This document shows, one piece after another, positions 14,930-23,927 of a stretch of DNA of 57,440 nucleotides. The DNA is taken from positions 1 to 57,440 of the IMG/VR virus record IMGVR_UViG_3300028416_000019. One strand, given 5' to 3'. The first letter of the stretch is position 1; each line of letters begins with the position of its first letter. Under the pieces are notes generated by a model. It was not told where the DNA came from, searched no databases, and saw only the letters and a list, made by a program, of their open reading frames with translations. Source of the stretch: a virus. The position numbers were made by a program, and so were the translations under genes.

Positions 14930-16805
14930 AATAAAAGAAGGTGACATATTTGAATCACAAATAGAGTTCACTGCATCGAGAAATGCAAGAGTTAAAATCG
15001 ATGGTAAAGAAGTTTTCGTACATAAGAAAAAAACTTTAAATGCACTTCACTTAGATACAGTTAGAATAGAGATATTCCAAGGAGAACGTAAGTTAGAGGC
15101 AAAAGTATTAGAAGTAACTTCGAGATTTAAAACACAATTTGTAGGAACAGCACAAGTTAAAAAAGATACAACATTTGTTATACCTGATAATCCAAAAATC
15201 TCTGTAGATTTCTATATAAAAGGAAATACTACAGTTGAGAATGGTCAGAAGGTACTAGTTGACTTTTTAGATTGGGAAATTGGTAAAAAGTCACCGAGAG
15301 GAAAGGTTACTAAGATATTAGGTTTTGTTGGTGAGAATAATACTGAAATGAATGCGATAATGTATGAATATGGATTACCTGTAGATTTCTCACAAGAAGT
15401 ATTAAATGAGTCGGAACTTGTTCCGGAAGTTATAACCGAAAGTGAAATCAAATCTAGAAGGGATATGAGATCGGTTACAACTATAACTATTGATCCGGTT
15501 GATGCAAAAGATTTTGATGATGCCATATCTATCGATATGAAGGATCCTAATAATATAAAAGTTGGTGTGCATATTGCTGATGTTGCACACTATGTTAAGT
15601 TTGGAACAGAACTAGATAAAGAAGCATTTAAAAGAGCGACTTCTGTTTACTTAGTAGATAGATGTGTACCTATGTTACCGGAAAGATTATCAAATGGTAT
15701 ATGCTCATTAAAACCAAATGTAGATAGATTGGCATTCTCGGTTGTTTTCACACTTGGACAAGATGGTAAGATTAAAGATACCTGGTATGGGAAAACAGTT
15801 ATACACTCAGATAGAAGATTTGCATATGAAGATGCGCAGGAAATAATTGAAGGTTTTGATGGTGATTACCACAAGGAAATAAGACAATTAGACTCTATTG
15901 CGAAAAATATAAGAAAATCTAGAATTAAAAATGGTTCTATCGAAATGGGTGGTATTGAAGTTAAATTTAAACTTGCCGAAGATGATAAAAAACCAGTAGG
16001 TGTTTATTTCAAAGAACAAAAAGATGCAAATAAATTGATCGAAGAGTATATGTTACTCGCGAATAAGGCAGTTGCGAAACTTTTAGCAAAAGATCAATGG
16101 TACAATGTTTATAGGGTACATGATAAACCGAATAATGATAAATTATCCGCTTTAAAAAGTATATGTACAAACTTTGGTTATAAACTTGAATTGAATGAAG
16201 ATGGTGATGTTTTGAAAAATAATCTTAATAAACTTTTAAGAGAAATAAAAGGAACACCTGAAGAAAATATGATTGAAACACTGGTAACAAGATGTATGTC
16301 AAAGGCTACTTATACTATACAGAATATAGGACATTATGGATTAGGGTTTACACACTACTCTCATTTTACTTCTCCTATAAGAAGATATCCAGATTTGATA
16401 ACACATAGAATATTATTCGATAAACTAAGTAATGGTAAACAAAGAAATCCTGTTAAAATAGAGGAACAGGCAAAGTGGTGTTCTAGTAGAGAACTGATTG
16501 CATCTAAAGCACAAAGAGATTCTATAAAGTATAAACAAGCAGAGTATCTTCAAGAAAGACTTGGGCAAGTATTTGATGGTATCGTTACCGGTGTAATGGA
16601 TAGAGGTATATATGTGGAGATTTCTGAAAATAAGTGTGAAGGATTGATAAGATTAGAAACATTAAATGGAAAATGGACGGCAGATTCGGATAATTACTTT
16701 GCATATAGTGCAATAGGTGAACAGATAAGATTAGGTGATCCTATTAAAGTTGTTGTCAAATCTGTAGATTTGGAGAAAAAACAGATAAATTTTACAAAGT
16801 TCTAA
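14922..16805 (+). CDS. rnr: Ribonuclease R / RNase II family 3'-5' exoribonuclease
   Basis: 627 residues (E. coli RNase R 813). N-terminal cold-shock-like domain (GDIFESQIEFTASRNARVKI), then the RNB domain with the catalytic run TITIDPVDAKDFDDAISID (D191, D194, D197, D199/D200 region), HIADVAHYV and the YLVDRCVPMLPERLS segment, H-x-T-SPIRRYPDL, and a C-terminal S1 domain (GQVFDGIVTGVMDRGIYVEI). Degrades structured RNA from the 3' end. In bacteria RNase R works with tmRNA-SmpB on non-stop mRNA and matures or degrades stable RNA. Full catalytic set is present, so active. Translationally coupled to both neighbours. Confidence 0.93.
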   Translation: MNKIKEGDIFESQIEFTASRNARVKIDGKEVFVHKKKTLNALHLDTVRIEIFQGERKLEAKVLEVTSRFKTQFVGTAQVKKDTTFVIPDNPKISVDFYIKGNTTVENGQKVLVDFLDWEIGKKSPRGKVTKILGFVGENNTEMNAIMYEYGLPVDFSQEVLNESELVPEVITESEIKSRRDMRSVTTITIDPVDAKDFDDAISIDMKDPNNIKVGVHIADVAHYVKFGTELDKEAFKRATSVYLVDRCVPMLPERLSNGICSLKPNVDRLAFSVVFTLGQDGKIKDTWYGKTVIHSDRRFAYEDAQEIIEGFDGDYHKEIRQLDSIAKNIRKSRIKNGSIEMGGIEVKFKLAEDDKKPVGVYFKEQKDANKLIEEYMLLANKAVAKLLAKDQWYNVYRVHDKPNNDKLSALKSICTNFGYKLELNEDGDVLKNNLNKLLREIKGTPEENMIETLVTRCMSKATYTIQNIGHYGLGFTHYSHFTSPIRRYPDLITHRILFDKLSNGKQRNPVKIEEQAKWCSSRELIASKAQRDSIKYKQAEYLQERLGQVFDGIVTGVMDRGIYVEISENKCEGLIRLETLNGKWTADSDNYFAYSAIGEQIRLGDPIKVVVKSVDLEKKQINFTKF

Positions 16806-17251
16806 TGAAATCTGAATTAGATGATGATATAAAACATTTTGATTACGAAGTATTGTTAAACAACAATACTTTGGATCAATTTGAGGATTTGATGTGTAGA
16901 TACAAAGAATGGAAATCAATCAAAAGAGATATTAAACTAACAAATGTTTTAGAATCTGGTAAAAGAATACAATTTGATGTAGAGTCAATATCTATGTTTG
17001 TACAACTTGGAAATGTTGAAAATATTCTTTCGATACAAATGTCTGTACTTACTATAAAATCAATGTCTTTTATTCTAAAAGATAATAAAATAGACAAACT
17101 AACTTTAAGATGTAAAACTTTAGAAACACCAATGGGTAAAGTTATAGAGGAACTTATAGACAATTCGACAGAAATCGATTTAAAACCACATATTATAGAT
17201 AATAAAGTAGTTTACTTCTATGTAGATACATATGAGAAAAATATAGCATAA
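16805..17251 (+). CDS. Hypothetical protein, 148 aa
   Basis: Not recognised. Mixed alpha/beta, no membrane segment. Its start shares one base with the RNase R stop, and it ends at the terminator at 17251, so it is expressed with RNase R. Confidence 0.65.
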   Translation: MKSELDDDIKHFDYEVLLNNNTLDQFEDLMCRYKEWKSIKRDIKLTNVLESGKRIQFDVESISMFVQLGNVENILSIQMSVLTIKSMSFILKDNKIDKLTLRCKTLETPMGKVIEELIDNSTEIDLKPHIIDNKVVYFYVDTYEKNIA

Positions 17252-17283
17252 AAAAAGTCACTCAAATTGAGTGACTTTTTTAT
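17251..17283. terminator. Bidirectional hairpin terminator
   Basis: Near-perfect inverted repeat AAGTCACTCAA / TTGAGTGACTT with A- and T-runs outside, between the convergent RNase R operon and the portal gene. Confidence 0.85.
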
Positions 17284-17287
17284 TATA

Positions 17288-19018
17288 TTAGAATTCAAAT
17301 TCTGATCCACCTTCATCTGCAGGTGGTTCCGAACCACCTTGTGCACCACCTTCTGGTCCACTTTCGAAGTCTCCACCTTGAGCACCTCCACCGAAGTCTC
17401 CACCTTGAGCACCTCCACCGAAGTCTCCACCTTGAGCACCTCCACCGAAGTCTCCACCTTGAGCACCTCCTTCTGGCCCGGATCCATCACCACTACCGGA
17501 ATCTTTTGCCCAATATTTTTGATTCTCTGCTTTCTCCTCAGGAGTAAGTTTGAAAACATTATCCATTATCCATTCAATGTGGAAATAAGGTTTTTCACCA
17601 TCCATTACACTAGTAAGTGTAGTTATAGCCTCTGCTCTTTTTGCTAAGTTATTTATTTTTTTCCATTCTTCGAATATTTGATTAGTATAGAAAATAATAT
17701 CCATTTGATTAAGAATCATATCATCCTCTTTCAGTTCAGGAAACTCAATCAACATTTGTAATTTTAAAGGTTTAACAATAAGTTCTTTAAAATTGGCTCT
17801 AACCCTTGATATGAAATTATGAAACTTAATTTCATCCCTAGTCATCTCTGCAGCATCACTAACTAAATTTCCACCTCCACTTTCTCCTTCGAATCTAGTT
17901 AAAGGAATTTTAGAAGCCCTTTTAAGTGCTTGGTGGAACCATTTAAGCATACCATCCTCATTTAAATCATGTCCTTGTGGAGAAACAAGTTCCATATTTG
18001 GAGTACCTGCATCACCTTCAGGAAACCATATTTGTTTATTATAAGGTAAATGTTTTGAACCATTCATTGATAATGTACCTAACGTATCATCCCACTCAAC
18101 TTCTTCTGAATAATCATGTATAAGTTGACCTATTTGTTCTTCTGCTCTTTGTCTTGAAAGACCTTTGATAGGAATAGTAAATTTTTGATAAATTGTTGCA
18201 TTTATAACGTTAAACATTATCTTAGTTTGCTCAAGAATCTTTAATTGATTATAAGGTTTAATAAGACCCTCGACATAAGATGTCTCTGAATAATCATTTT
18301 GTGTAGAGTAAGAAACGAAAACTATTTGCGAATCTAAAAATATTCTTCTTAATTGCGGATCCTCAGGGAATTGTATCCATAAGTGACCAACATTTGGTTC
18401 ATATGCAGGAACAAGTGTTTCGGGTCTAAGTCTATTAAATGCAACAATATTCTTTTTTTTGTCATCATAAACAATCTCTATTGCAACATAACCATCGATT
18501 AGGAAATCTTTCATCATATTCCATGCTGTTATACTATCGGAAAATCCATATTTATTATATATTTTTTCAAAATATTCTTGATATTTATCGCTAACTTCTT
18601 GTGAGTAATCATTTGAAATTGGTCTAGGTGAACAAAAATCTCTATCATCATTATAAACGATACATTCATCTGCAACAGAACTAACCATATCACGGATCTC
18701 ATCTTTTATAGAATACTCTCTAAGTATTCTTCTCTTATCACCATATGCCTTATCTAAATAGGGAATTGACTTTCTATTTAAAACAGATGCAACTGCCCTT
18801 TGTGAGAAGAAATCATACATAGAGTTACCCTTAGCTGCATAAGGATCTTCGTTTATACCAATACCAACTTGATTTCTGATAATCATATCATCATAGTTCA
18901 TACCATGGTTTGATAAGGTTCTTAAAATCCTACTAAAAAGACCTTTATTTTCTACTGCAGAGTTCACAAAGCCCATTCCTTGTCCTTCTCTTTCGTTATT
19001 ATAATTATATGATGCCAT
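17288..19018 (-). CDS. 20: Portal protein, T4 gp20-like
   Basis: 576 residues (T4 gp20: 524). Recognised by the gp20-type core: RAVASVLNRKSIPYLDKAYGDKRRILREYS, DEIRDMVSSVADECIVY, WNMMKDFLIDGYVAIEIVYD and PLTRFEGESGGGNLVSDAAEMTRDEIKF. Forms the dodecameric vertex ring through which DNA is packed. Unusual C-terminal tail of ~55 residues of GGAQGGDFG repeats encoded by 27-base tandem repeats, absent from T4. A TATATA box lies ~22 bases upstream. Confidence 0.93.
   Translation of the reverse strand: MASYNYNNEREGQGMGFVNSAVENKGLFSRILRTLSNHGMNYDDMIIRNQVGIGINEDPYAAKGNSMYDFFSQRAVASVLNRKSIPYLDKAYGDKRRILREYSIKDEIRDMVSSVADECIVYNDDRDFCSPRPISNDYSQEVSDKYQEYFEKIYNKYGFSDSITAWNMMKDFLIDGYVAIEIVYDDKKKNIVAFNRLRPETLVPAYEPNVGHLWIQFPEDPQLRRIFLDSQIVFVSYSTQNDYSETSYVEGLIKPYNQLKILEQTKIMFNVINATIYQKFTIPIKGLSRQRAEEQIGQLIHDYSEEVEWDDTLGTLSMNGSKHLPYNKQIWFPEGDAGTPNMELVSPQGHDLNEDGMLKWFHQALKRASKIPLTRFEGESGGGNLVSDAAEMTRDEIKFHNFISRVRANFKELIVKPLKLQMLIEFPELKEDDMILNQMDIIFYTNQIFEEWKKINNLAKRAEAITTLTSVMDGEKPYFHIEWIMDNVFKLTPEEKAENQKYWAKDSGSGDGSGPEGGAQGGDFGGGAQGGDFGGGAQGGDFGGGAQGGDFESGPEGGAQGGSEPPADEGGSEFEF
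17366..17472 (-). repeat. Four tandem 27-base repeats in the portal C-terminus
   Basis: Nearly exact copies coding GGAQGGDFG. Low-complexity glycine-rich tail. Confidence 0.93.
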
Positions 19019-19039
19019 TAAAATTATTAAAATTTTAAG

Positions 19040-19051
19040 TTATATATAAAA
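19040..19051 (-). promoter_or_regulatory. Late-type TTTATATATA box upstream of portal gene
   Basis: Minus-strand TTTTTATATATAAC about 22 bases before the portal ATG. Inferred late promoter. Confidence 0.45.
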
Positions 19052-19097
19052 ATAGTTAACTCCCAAAAAATAAAATAAGTGACACTAATAACTATTT

Positions 19098-19799
19098 TTA
19101 CCCATTTCCATACTTCTTATAACTTTTTCTTAATCTTTCTATATGACCTTTCATAACCGAATATTTATCAGATATCTCATTATTTATATCATAGAATTCA
19201 TTTAACATAGAATTCATCAATTCTTGATTTCTCTTTGATTTAGTCTCTAATTTCTTATACCAAATATCCATAAGTTTTTTTGGATCATAAGTAGCCTTGG
19301 GATGTTGTGAGTATAAAAATCTTGGTAATAAATTCATATTTATTTTATGTACCAGTTTTATTTGTATGGCATTATATTCCATTAATGCATATTCAAATCC
19401 AAATTTTATCAACTCGGCATACATACCATTATAATCAACTTTTAAGAATGAATCCTTCTCAAAATGTTCTTCAGTAATGTACTTATCAAATATTAAAACA
19501 CGAACTTCTAATGGTATAAAATTCAAATTTACTGCCATAACAATAATTTGGTTATTGAAATTTCTTTGTTCAACCACAAATACCGGTGAGTATTTCATCC
19601 AATTTGAATCATCCATATAGTGAAGAAAGTAAAATCCACCTGTTTGTATATCAGTAGTTGATTTTGAAGTAACCATTTCATCACTCTTAGAGTATTTATC
19701 CATCATAAAGAATGAATTTGTTCTAAAATTCTCTTCAATACCATTACCATAAACTAAAAGACTTAATCTTACTTTTTCATCTAATACACCACTACTCAT
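19098..19799 (-). CDS. Hypothetical virion-associated protein, 233 aa
   Basis: Not recognised. Start taken at ATG 19799 (MSSGVLDEKV); an upstream in-frame ATG at 19841 would add MIFFYLYIKEKSLH, which is translated leader sequence rather than protein. Contains the well-formed core YSPVFVVEQRNFNNQIIVMA then NLNFIPLEVRVLIFDKYI and a basic helical C-terminus (IERLRKSYKKYG). Sits between portal and gp4, so a head-neck or DNA-end function is possible. Confidence 0.65.
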   Translation of the reverse strand: MSSGVLDEKVRLSLLVYGNGIEENFRTNSFFMMDKYSKSDEMVTSKSTTDIQTGGFYFLHYMDDSNWMKYSPVFVVEQRNFNNQIIVMAVNLNFIPLEVRVLIFDKYITEEHFEKDSFLKVDYNGMYAELIKFGFEYALMEYNAIQIKLVHKINMNLLPRFLYSQHPKATYDPKKLMDIWYKKLETKSKRNQELMNSMLNEFYDINNEISDKYSVMKGHIERLRKSYKKYGNG

Positions 19800-19845
19800 A
19801 TGTAAACTTTTTTCTTTTATATATAAATAAAAAAAAATCAATCAT

Positions 19846-20373
19846 ATGATAAATTCGAAACCTAGTAATAAAAAGTATCATGGAGGTAATTTCATACCAA
19901 AAAATAAAGATAAAGTATTAAAACTTAATTCAGAAGGTGGTGTATATTACAGAAGTTCTTGGGAACAAAAGATTATGATTTGGTTAGATTTAAAAGATGA
20001 AATATTCCAATGGGGTGCAGAATGTCTAGAAATCCCATATCAAATGACACACTTTGAAAATGGTGACTCTAGAATAAAAGCACATAGATATTATCCAGAT
20101 TTTTTCTATAGAATGAGAGGAGATGATGGTGTTCTGAAAGAAGTGGTGGTTGAAGTTAAACCGATGAAGGAGTATAAAATGGTTATTGCACTAACAGAAG
20201 GTAAACTAACAGTCCCTGATAAAGGAATGAAGAAATTGAAGAGCTTTGAATATGATTTAAAGATGGCATATAAAAATAAACAGAAATGGGAAACTATGAT
20301 AAAGTGGTGTAAAAAAAAAGGTTATTCATTCATCATAATAACAGAAGATAATCTAAAAAACTTTAGTGTATAA
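19846..20373 (+). CDS. 4: Head completion protein, T4 gp4-like
   Basis: 175 residues (T4 gp4/50 about 150). Motifs match gp4: GNFIPKNKDK, YYRSSWEQKIMIWLD, AHRYYPDFFYR and VVVEVKPMKEY. This is a restriction-endonuclease-like core (E in SSWE, D in YPDF, E-x-K in VEVK). In T4 the protein completes the filled head before tail joining. Overlaps the following convergent membrane gene by 11 bases. Confidence 0.88.
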   Translation: MINSKPSNKKYHGGNFIPKNKDKVLKLNSEGGVYYRSSWEQKIMIWLDLKDEIFQWGAECLEIPYQMTHFENGDSRIKAHRYYPDFFYRMRGDDGVLKEVVVEVKPMKEYKMVIALTEGKLTVPDKGMKKLKSFEYDLKMAYKNKQKWETMIKWCKKKGYSFIIITEDNLKNFSV

Positions 20374-20707
20374 ACTTATAATATAGTATTATTAGATATA
20401 AAGTTATGTTTATAAATGGTAGTATCCTTATATAATAATTATAAGTAGTTTCTGATATATGATAGAATATGAATTTAATCAAATTAAATACTATCAATAG
20501 TAAAAATATATCAATAAAGCTTGAAAAAAGGCCAATAATTGGCCAAATTATAGAGAGTATTTTTAAGATATAAAAAATACCATCAGACTTCCTGATTGTA
20601 TCGATATCTTTATTTTTGAAGATAATATCTAATCTTTTTTTATTAAAAAAATGATATATTTCTGAAAATATAAAACTAAATATTATAATATAAAATGTAA
20701 CTATCAT
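20363..20707 (-). CDS. Small integral membrane protein, 114 aa
   Basis: Very hydrophobic: three or four membrane segments (about 2-18, 44-62, 63-82, 92-110) separated by a short basic loop (NKKRLDIIFKNK). No family recognised. Overlaps the 3' end of gp4 (convergent) and its own start overlaps the stop of the upstream gene. Superinfection exclusion or lysis functions are possible but unsupported. Confidence 0.6.
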   Translation of the reverse strand: MIVTFYIIIFSFIFSEIYHFFNKKRLDIIFKNKDIDTIRKSDGIFYILKILSIIWPIIGLFSSFIDIFLLLIVFNLIKFIFYHISETTYNYYIRILPFINITLYLIILYYKFIH

Positions 20708-21003
20708 ATATCCTTTATTGTTATATCATCTAATGATATAAGATTATTCATTTGATACTCAGTTATTCTAACTGACTTATCTTTTTTGATTATGTTAAAA
20801 AGTGAATCTTCTACAAAGACCTCAACTCCGTCACCGACGATTCTATCATACTCATCAGGTACAGTATCAGACTCTCTACCCTCATAAATTTTACTAATAT
20901 AACTCAATCTTTCTTTAAAGTCTAAATGTAGAGAACATCCGGAGGGTATTATCACCGATCCTCTTTCAGACTCTTCCCAAATTTGTAAAATAACCTTGTT
21001 CAT
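20704..21003 (-). CDS. Hypothetical protein, 99 aa
   Basis: Not recognised. Acidic soluble protein beginning MNKVILQIWEESERG. Overlaps the downstream membrane-protein gene by 4 bases, hence probably co-translated. Confidence 0.65.
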   Translation of the reverse strand: MNKVILQIWEESERGSVIIPSGCSLHLDFKERLSYISKIYEGRESDTVPDEYDRIVGDGVEVFVEDSLFNIIKKDKSVRITEYQMNNLISLDDITIKDI

Positions 21004-21056
21004 AAAAATAATTTTATATCATTTATATGAAAATATACTTAAAAGTTTTATTTATA

Positions 21057-21716
21057 TTATTTAACTCTTAATTTATATACAAATGGAACCTTCACACCTT
21101 TTAAATCCGGAATACTAGATCCTTCTATTTTAATCAAACCCTTATGTTTTTTCGATATCGACTTTATTTGTTCATCAATATTATCAACAGATGTGAATGC
21201 AATTGAACCCTTCTCTGCGACTTTCGATTCCATTCTTGATGCAGTATTTACAACATCACCAAAGAAATCTAGAAGCTCTACATTTTGTATTCTACATTTT
21301 TTTGCAGTCATTTTACCAGAACATATACCAATTCTAAGTGGTAGTTCTTCTGTATTTATAACATCAACTGCAAAATCGATTGCATTCTCCAAAGATTTTT
21401 CACTTTTACTGAAATAAATCATAAATGCATCACCAATTGTCTTAACAACAAATCCTCCTCTTTTTCTTGCCAAATCATCCATTATTTTAAAATGTTTATC
21501 CAACTGAATACTCATTGTTTTTGCATCATCAGACCACATACTAGAAGATCCAACAACATCTGTGAAAAGCATTGTAGGCGAATCACCACCAGGATACTCA
21601 CTCTTATTCTCTTCATAGTTCCGTTGTGCGTCAGTAAGTAACCTATCAGATCTCTTATTTGTTTTATCATCAGAATCGTTAGATTCGAATACTCTAAAGT
21701 CGTTTATCCATCTCAT
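21057..21716 (-). CDS. Class III adenylate cyclase with leader-like N-terminus
   Basis: 219 residues, one catalytic domain. Metal-binding D53 (MLFTDVVGSSS) and D96 (VKTIGDAFM), substrate-specifying K92 and D154 (FFGDVVNTASRME), and transition-state N157/R161 are all present. The Lys-Asp pair predicts ATP as substrate, so the product is cAMP. The domain is complete, so probably active. The N-terminus MRWINDFRVFESN matches the shared leader, suggesting head packaging. A phage-made cyclic nucleotide could alter host catabolite control or interfere with cyclic-nucleotide defence; both are inference. Confidence 0.9.
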   Translation of the reverse strand: MRWINDFRVFESNDSDDKTNKRSDRLLTDAQRNYEENKSEYPGGDSPTMLFTDVVGSSSMWSDDAKTMSIQLDKHFKIMDDLARKRGGFVVKTIGDAFMIYFSKSEKSLENAIDFAVDVINTEELPLRIGICSGKMTAKKCRIQNVELLDFFGDVVNTASRMESKVAEKGSIAFTSVDNIDEQIKSISKKHKGLIKIEGSSIPDLKGVKVPFVYKLRVK

Positions 21717-21784
21717 ATTATTATATATAAATTTGTGATAATGTAAAATTATACTTATATTTGTAAGACAAAAAATAATATATT

Positions 21785-21982
21785 ATGAAATCAATAAATA
21801 TAAAAGAATATCAAGGTAGAGTATTTGAGGCAAAAGATAATTTTTTAATAGAAACCGTAAATGGTGAAAATTCAGTAAGATTAAATAATCCATCAAACTT
21901 TGTTGATGAGAAACTTGCAGAATTTACAGGTAAGAATATAAAAGTAGAGATTACAATAAATATTGTAGAAATACCTTCTTAA
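21785..21982 (+). CDS. Hypothetical small protein, 65 aa
   Basis: Not recognised. Beta-rich small domain. Divergent from the cyclase, with a 68-base AT-rich gap holding possible promoters for both. The roughly 95 bases after its stop contain no convincing gene, only an open stretch in another frame coding hydrophobic residues without a good start. Confidence 0.55.
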   Translation: MKSINIKEYQGRVFEAKDNFLIETVNGENSVRLNNPSNFVDEKLAEFTGKNIKVEITINIVEIPS

Positions 21983-22078
21983 TCTTATATCTTCTCAAAG
22001 CACTTTTTGAAGGATTTATACTAATAGCAGTCATTCCAATACTTGGTGGAAGTATTATGTCATATGTAAATAGTTTAA

Positions 22079-22456
22079 TCATAAAGAGTGTAAACCCATT
22101 CCATCATTAGACCCTTCTATAGATATTAACCTTATTTGGTGGTCATTATCACCCTTCTTTTTATATAAGTCATTATAACCCTTCGCAATCCCTCGCTTAA
22201 ATATTTCCGTAAAATATGCGAAAGCATTTACTGATTTTTCCTCGTTAAAATTATACCAGTTTTGAAAAACATAAAGTAGTCCACTTTGATAACAATCCAT
22301 TTTATCATCATTAGACCAGTATCTCATTTTTTTGATTGTCTTTTTTGCAAGTAGTTCTAACATTTTTTGTGCAGGTCTTGTAAGTCTACCTTGTGCCTTA
22401 CTAACCACTAATTCTATATAAAGTTCTCTATTATTTAAATACATTAAATTAAGCAT
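22079..22456 (-). CDS. 55: Late-transcription sigma factor, T4 gp55-like
   Basis: 125 residues (T4 gp55: 185). The core NWYNFNEEKSVNAFAYFTEIFKRGIAKGYNDL corresponds to the gp55 segment with an NF-DE-K---PHAY pattern (sigma region 2-like). It ends DGMGLHSL, also gp55-like. gp55 directs RNA polymerase to late promoters, so it is the likely reader of the TATATATA boxes here. A TATAAAAAATCCA element precedes it, similar to those before the head genes. Confidence 0.75.
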   Translation of the reverse strand: MLNLMYLNNRELYIELVVSKAQGRLTRPAQKMLELLAKKTIKKMRYWSNDDKMDCYQSGLLYVFQNWYNFNEEKSVNAFAYFTEIFKRGIAKGYNDLYKKKGDNDHQIRLISIEGSNDGMGLHSL

Positions 22457-22530
22457 TATTTTTTTGTAATCCTTATGGATTTTTTATACTTTCATGTTAT
22501 ATAACAAAAAGTCAAAAAAGTTTATAAAAT

Positions 22531-22557
22531 AAAAAATCCCCTAATAGGGGATTTTTA
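22531..22557. terminator. Hairpin terminator
   Basis: Stem AAAATCCCCT / AGGGGATTTT with an AAT loop. Placed just beyond the stop of the 427-residue gene (-), upstream of gp55. Confidence 0.85.
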
Positions 22558-22573
22558 AAAATATCAATATGAA

Positions 22574-23857
22574 TTATAATTTAATTCTCTCATTATATTG
22601 TGTTTCTTTTATAGCATATAATTCAGAATCTAAAACTGATTTCCTCTTTTCTAAATTATTAAGTGCAGTTGACAATACTTCAGATTCACCTACCATTTTA
22701 ATAGAACCTTTAAGTTTATCAATGTTAAAATTAACGTCTTCTAATTTAAGAGTTATTTCTCTTTCTTTATCTTCCAATCTTCTTTTAACAATAAGTTCTT
22801 TACCTAATTTATTTTCATAAAAGTAAGTTAAGTCATAATTAAGTTCATTCCTTACTTCATTAACTAATTCTAATGCAGATTCATACTTAAAAAATGAATT
22901 ACCATATCTCTCATCACATCTATATAAGAAAGTTGTATTTTTATAATTAAATGCAAAACATTCTAAATGTGGATTAATTAAGTTATTAACTCTTTTAACC
23001 ACATCTAACTCAACAAATTTATCAAGATTACTAGAAACTTCTAATAAGATTGGGTAAAAGTTTTTATTTACAATTGGAATAATAGGAGAATTGAATAAAC
23101 TTTCTAAAGTTGTCTCATCATTCATCTCATCATCATTGATAAATACTTTACCTTTTTTACCAACTGATAAACCAATTGTTAAGTACTCGGAAATTTTAAA
23201 ATTAACTCTATCCTCTGTGACAGATGCATATTTCATTGCAGTCTCTAACATTCTTAAAGATCTCAATGTTTCTTCATCTTTAACATGATTTTCAACTAAT
23301 GTCTTTTCGATAACACTCTCACTTAAAAGGAACCAAGAATCTTTAACTAATGCAATGTGACCCTCTTCAACAGATTCAACTATTGTGAAAATAGACTCAC
23401 CTTTACCACCACTTAATAAATTTGATTTTTGTTCAGGAGATTTTGTTAAATTATGAACGAATAGTTTAATCTCAGGTACCCAATCATAAACCGAAAGTTC
23501 GTTTAATACTTTAGACATTCTATCTTGATCAGTTTCAAGGTTTATAGTTTGTAGAAGTACATTAATAGGTTGTCTATATAACTCACCACTATTCTTAGTG
23601 TTAAGAACATTGTAAAGGTTTTTCAACTCATAAAGTAACTCGAAGTTCTTCATATCGTCGTTCAACCCTTCTAAAAGAGACTTTACACTTTTATCATAAG
23701 TATAAGGTTTAAGTCTTTCGTTTAACGAATTAACAATTGTTTTCTCTGATGCAGTGTTACAAGCATTCATATGTCCCTCAACTATCGTAGAGATCTCATC
23801 TTGTTCAAGAGAAAGATTCTTTTTAAAGTTAAACAATTCAAGTTTAAGATTCTTCAT
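22574..23857 (-). CDS. Hypothetical protein, 427 aa, C-terminal coiled coil
   Basis: Not recognised. N-terminus MKNLKLELFNFKKN has a partial resemblance to the shared leader. A mostly helical protein with a central alpha/beta part and a coiled coil at ~355-420 (DKEREITLKLEDVNFNIDKL). Its own terminator and ATATA-rich upstream sequence suggest a single-gene late unit; probably a virion or assembly protein by neighbourhood. Confidence 0.6.
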   Translation of the reverse strand: MKNLKLELFNFKKNLSLEQDEISTIVEGHMNACNTASEKTIVNSLNERLKPYTYDKSVKSLLEGLNDDMKNFELLYELKNLYNVLNTKNSGELYRQPINVLLQTINLETDQDRMSKVLNELSVYDWVPEIKLFVHNLTKSPEQKSNLLSGGKGESIFTIVESVEEGHIALVKDSWFLLSESVIEKTLVENHVKDEETLRSLRMLETAMKYASVTEDRVNFKISEYLTIGLSVGKKGKVFINDDEMNDETTLESLFNSPIIPIVNKNFYPILLEVSSNLDKFVELDVVKRVNNLINPHLECFAFNYKNTTFLYRCDERYGNSFFKYESALELVNEVRNELNYDLTYFYENKLGKELIVKRRLEDKEREITLKLEDVNFNIDKLKGSIKMVGESEVLSTALNNLEKRKSVLDSELYAIKETQYNERIKL

Positions 23858-23927
23858 ATTTTTAGATATTTTTTTTATATTATAGAGTATATATTAACTA
23901 CAAAAAGCCGTTTTTTTCTATTTTTTT

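Noticed and set aside
17323-17647. Open frames opposite the portal C-terminus
   Set aside because: Caused by the 27-base glycine repeats; they code Leu/His- or Ser/Thr-rich repeats with no sense of a protein.
21983-22078. Possible hydrophobic micro-protein downstream of the 65-residue gene
   Set aside because: Only a late internal ATG exists and the frame runs into the antisense of gp55; no support.
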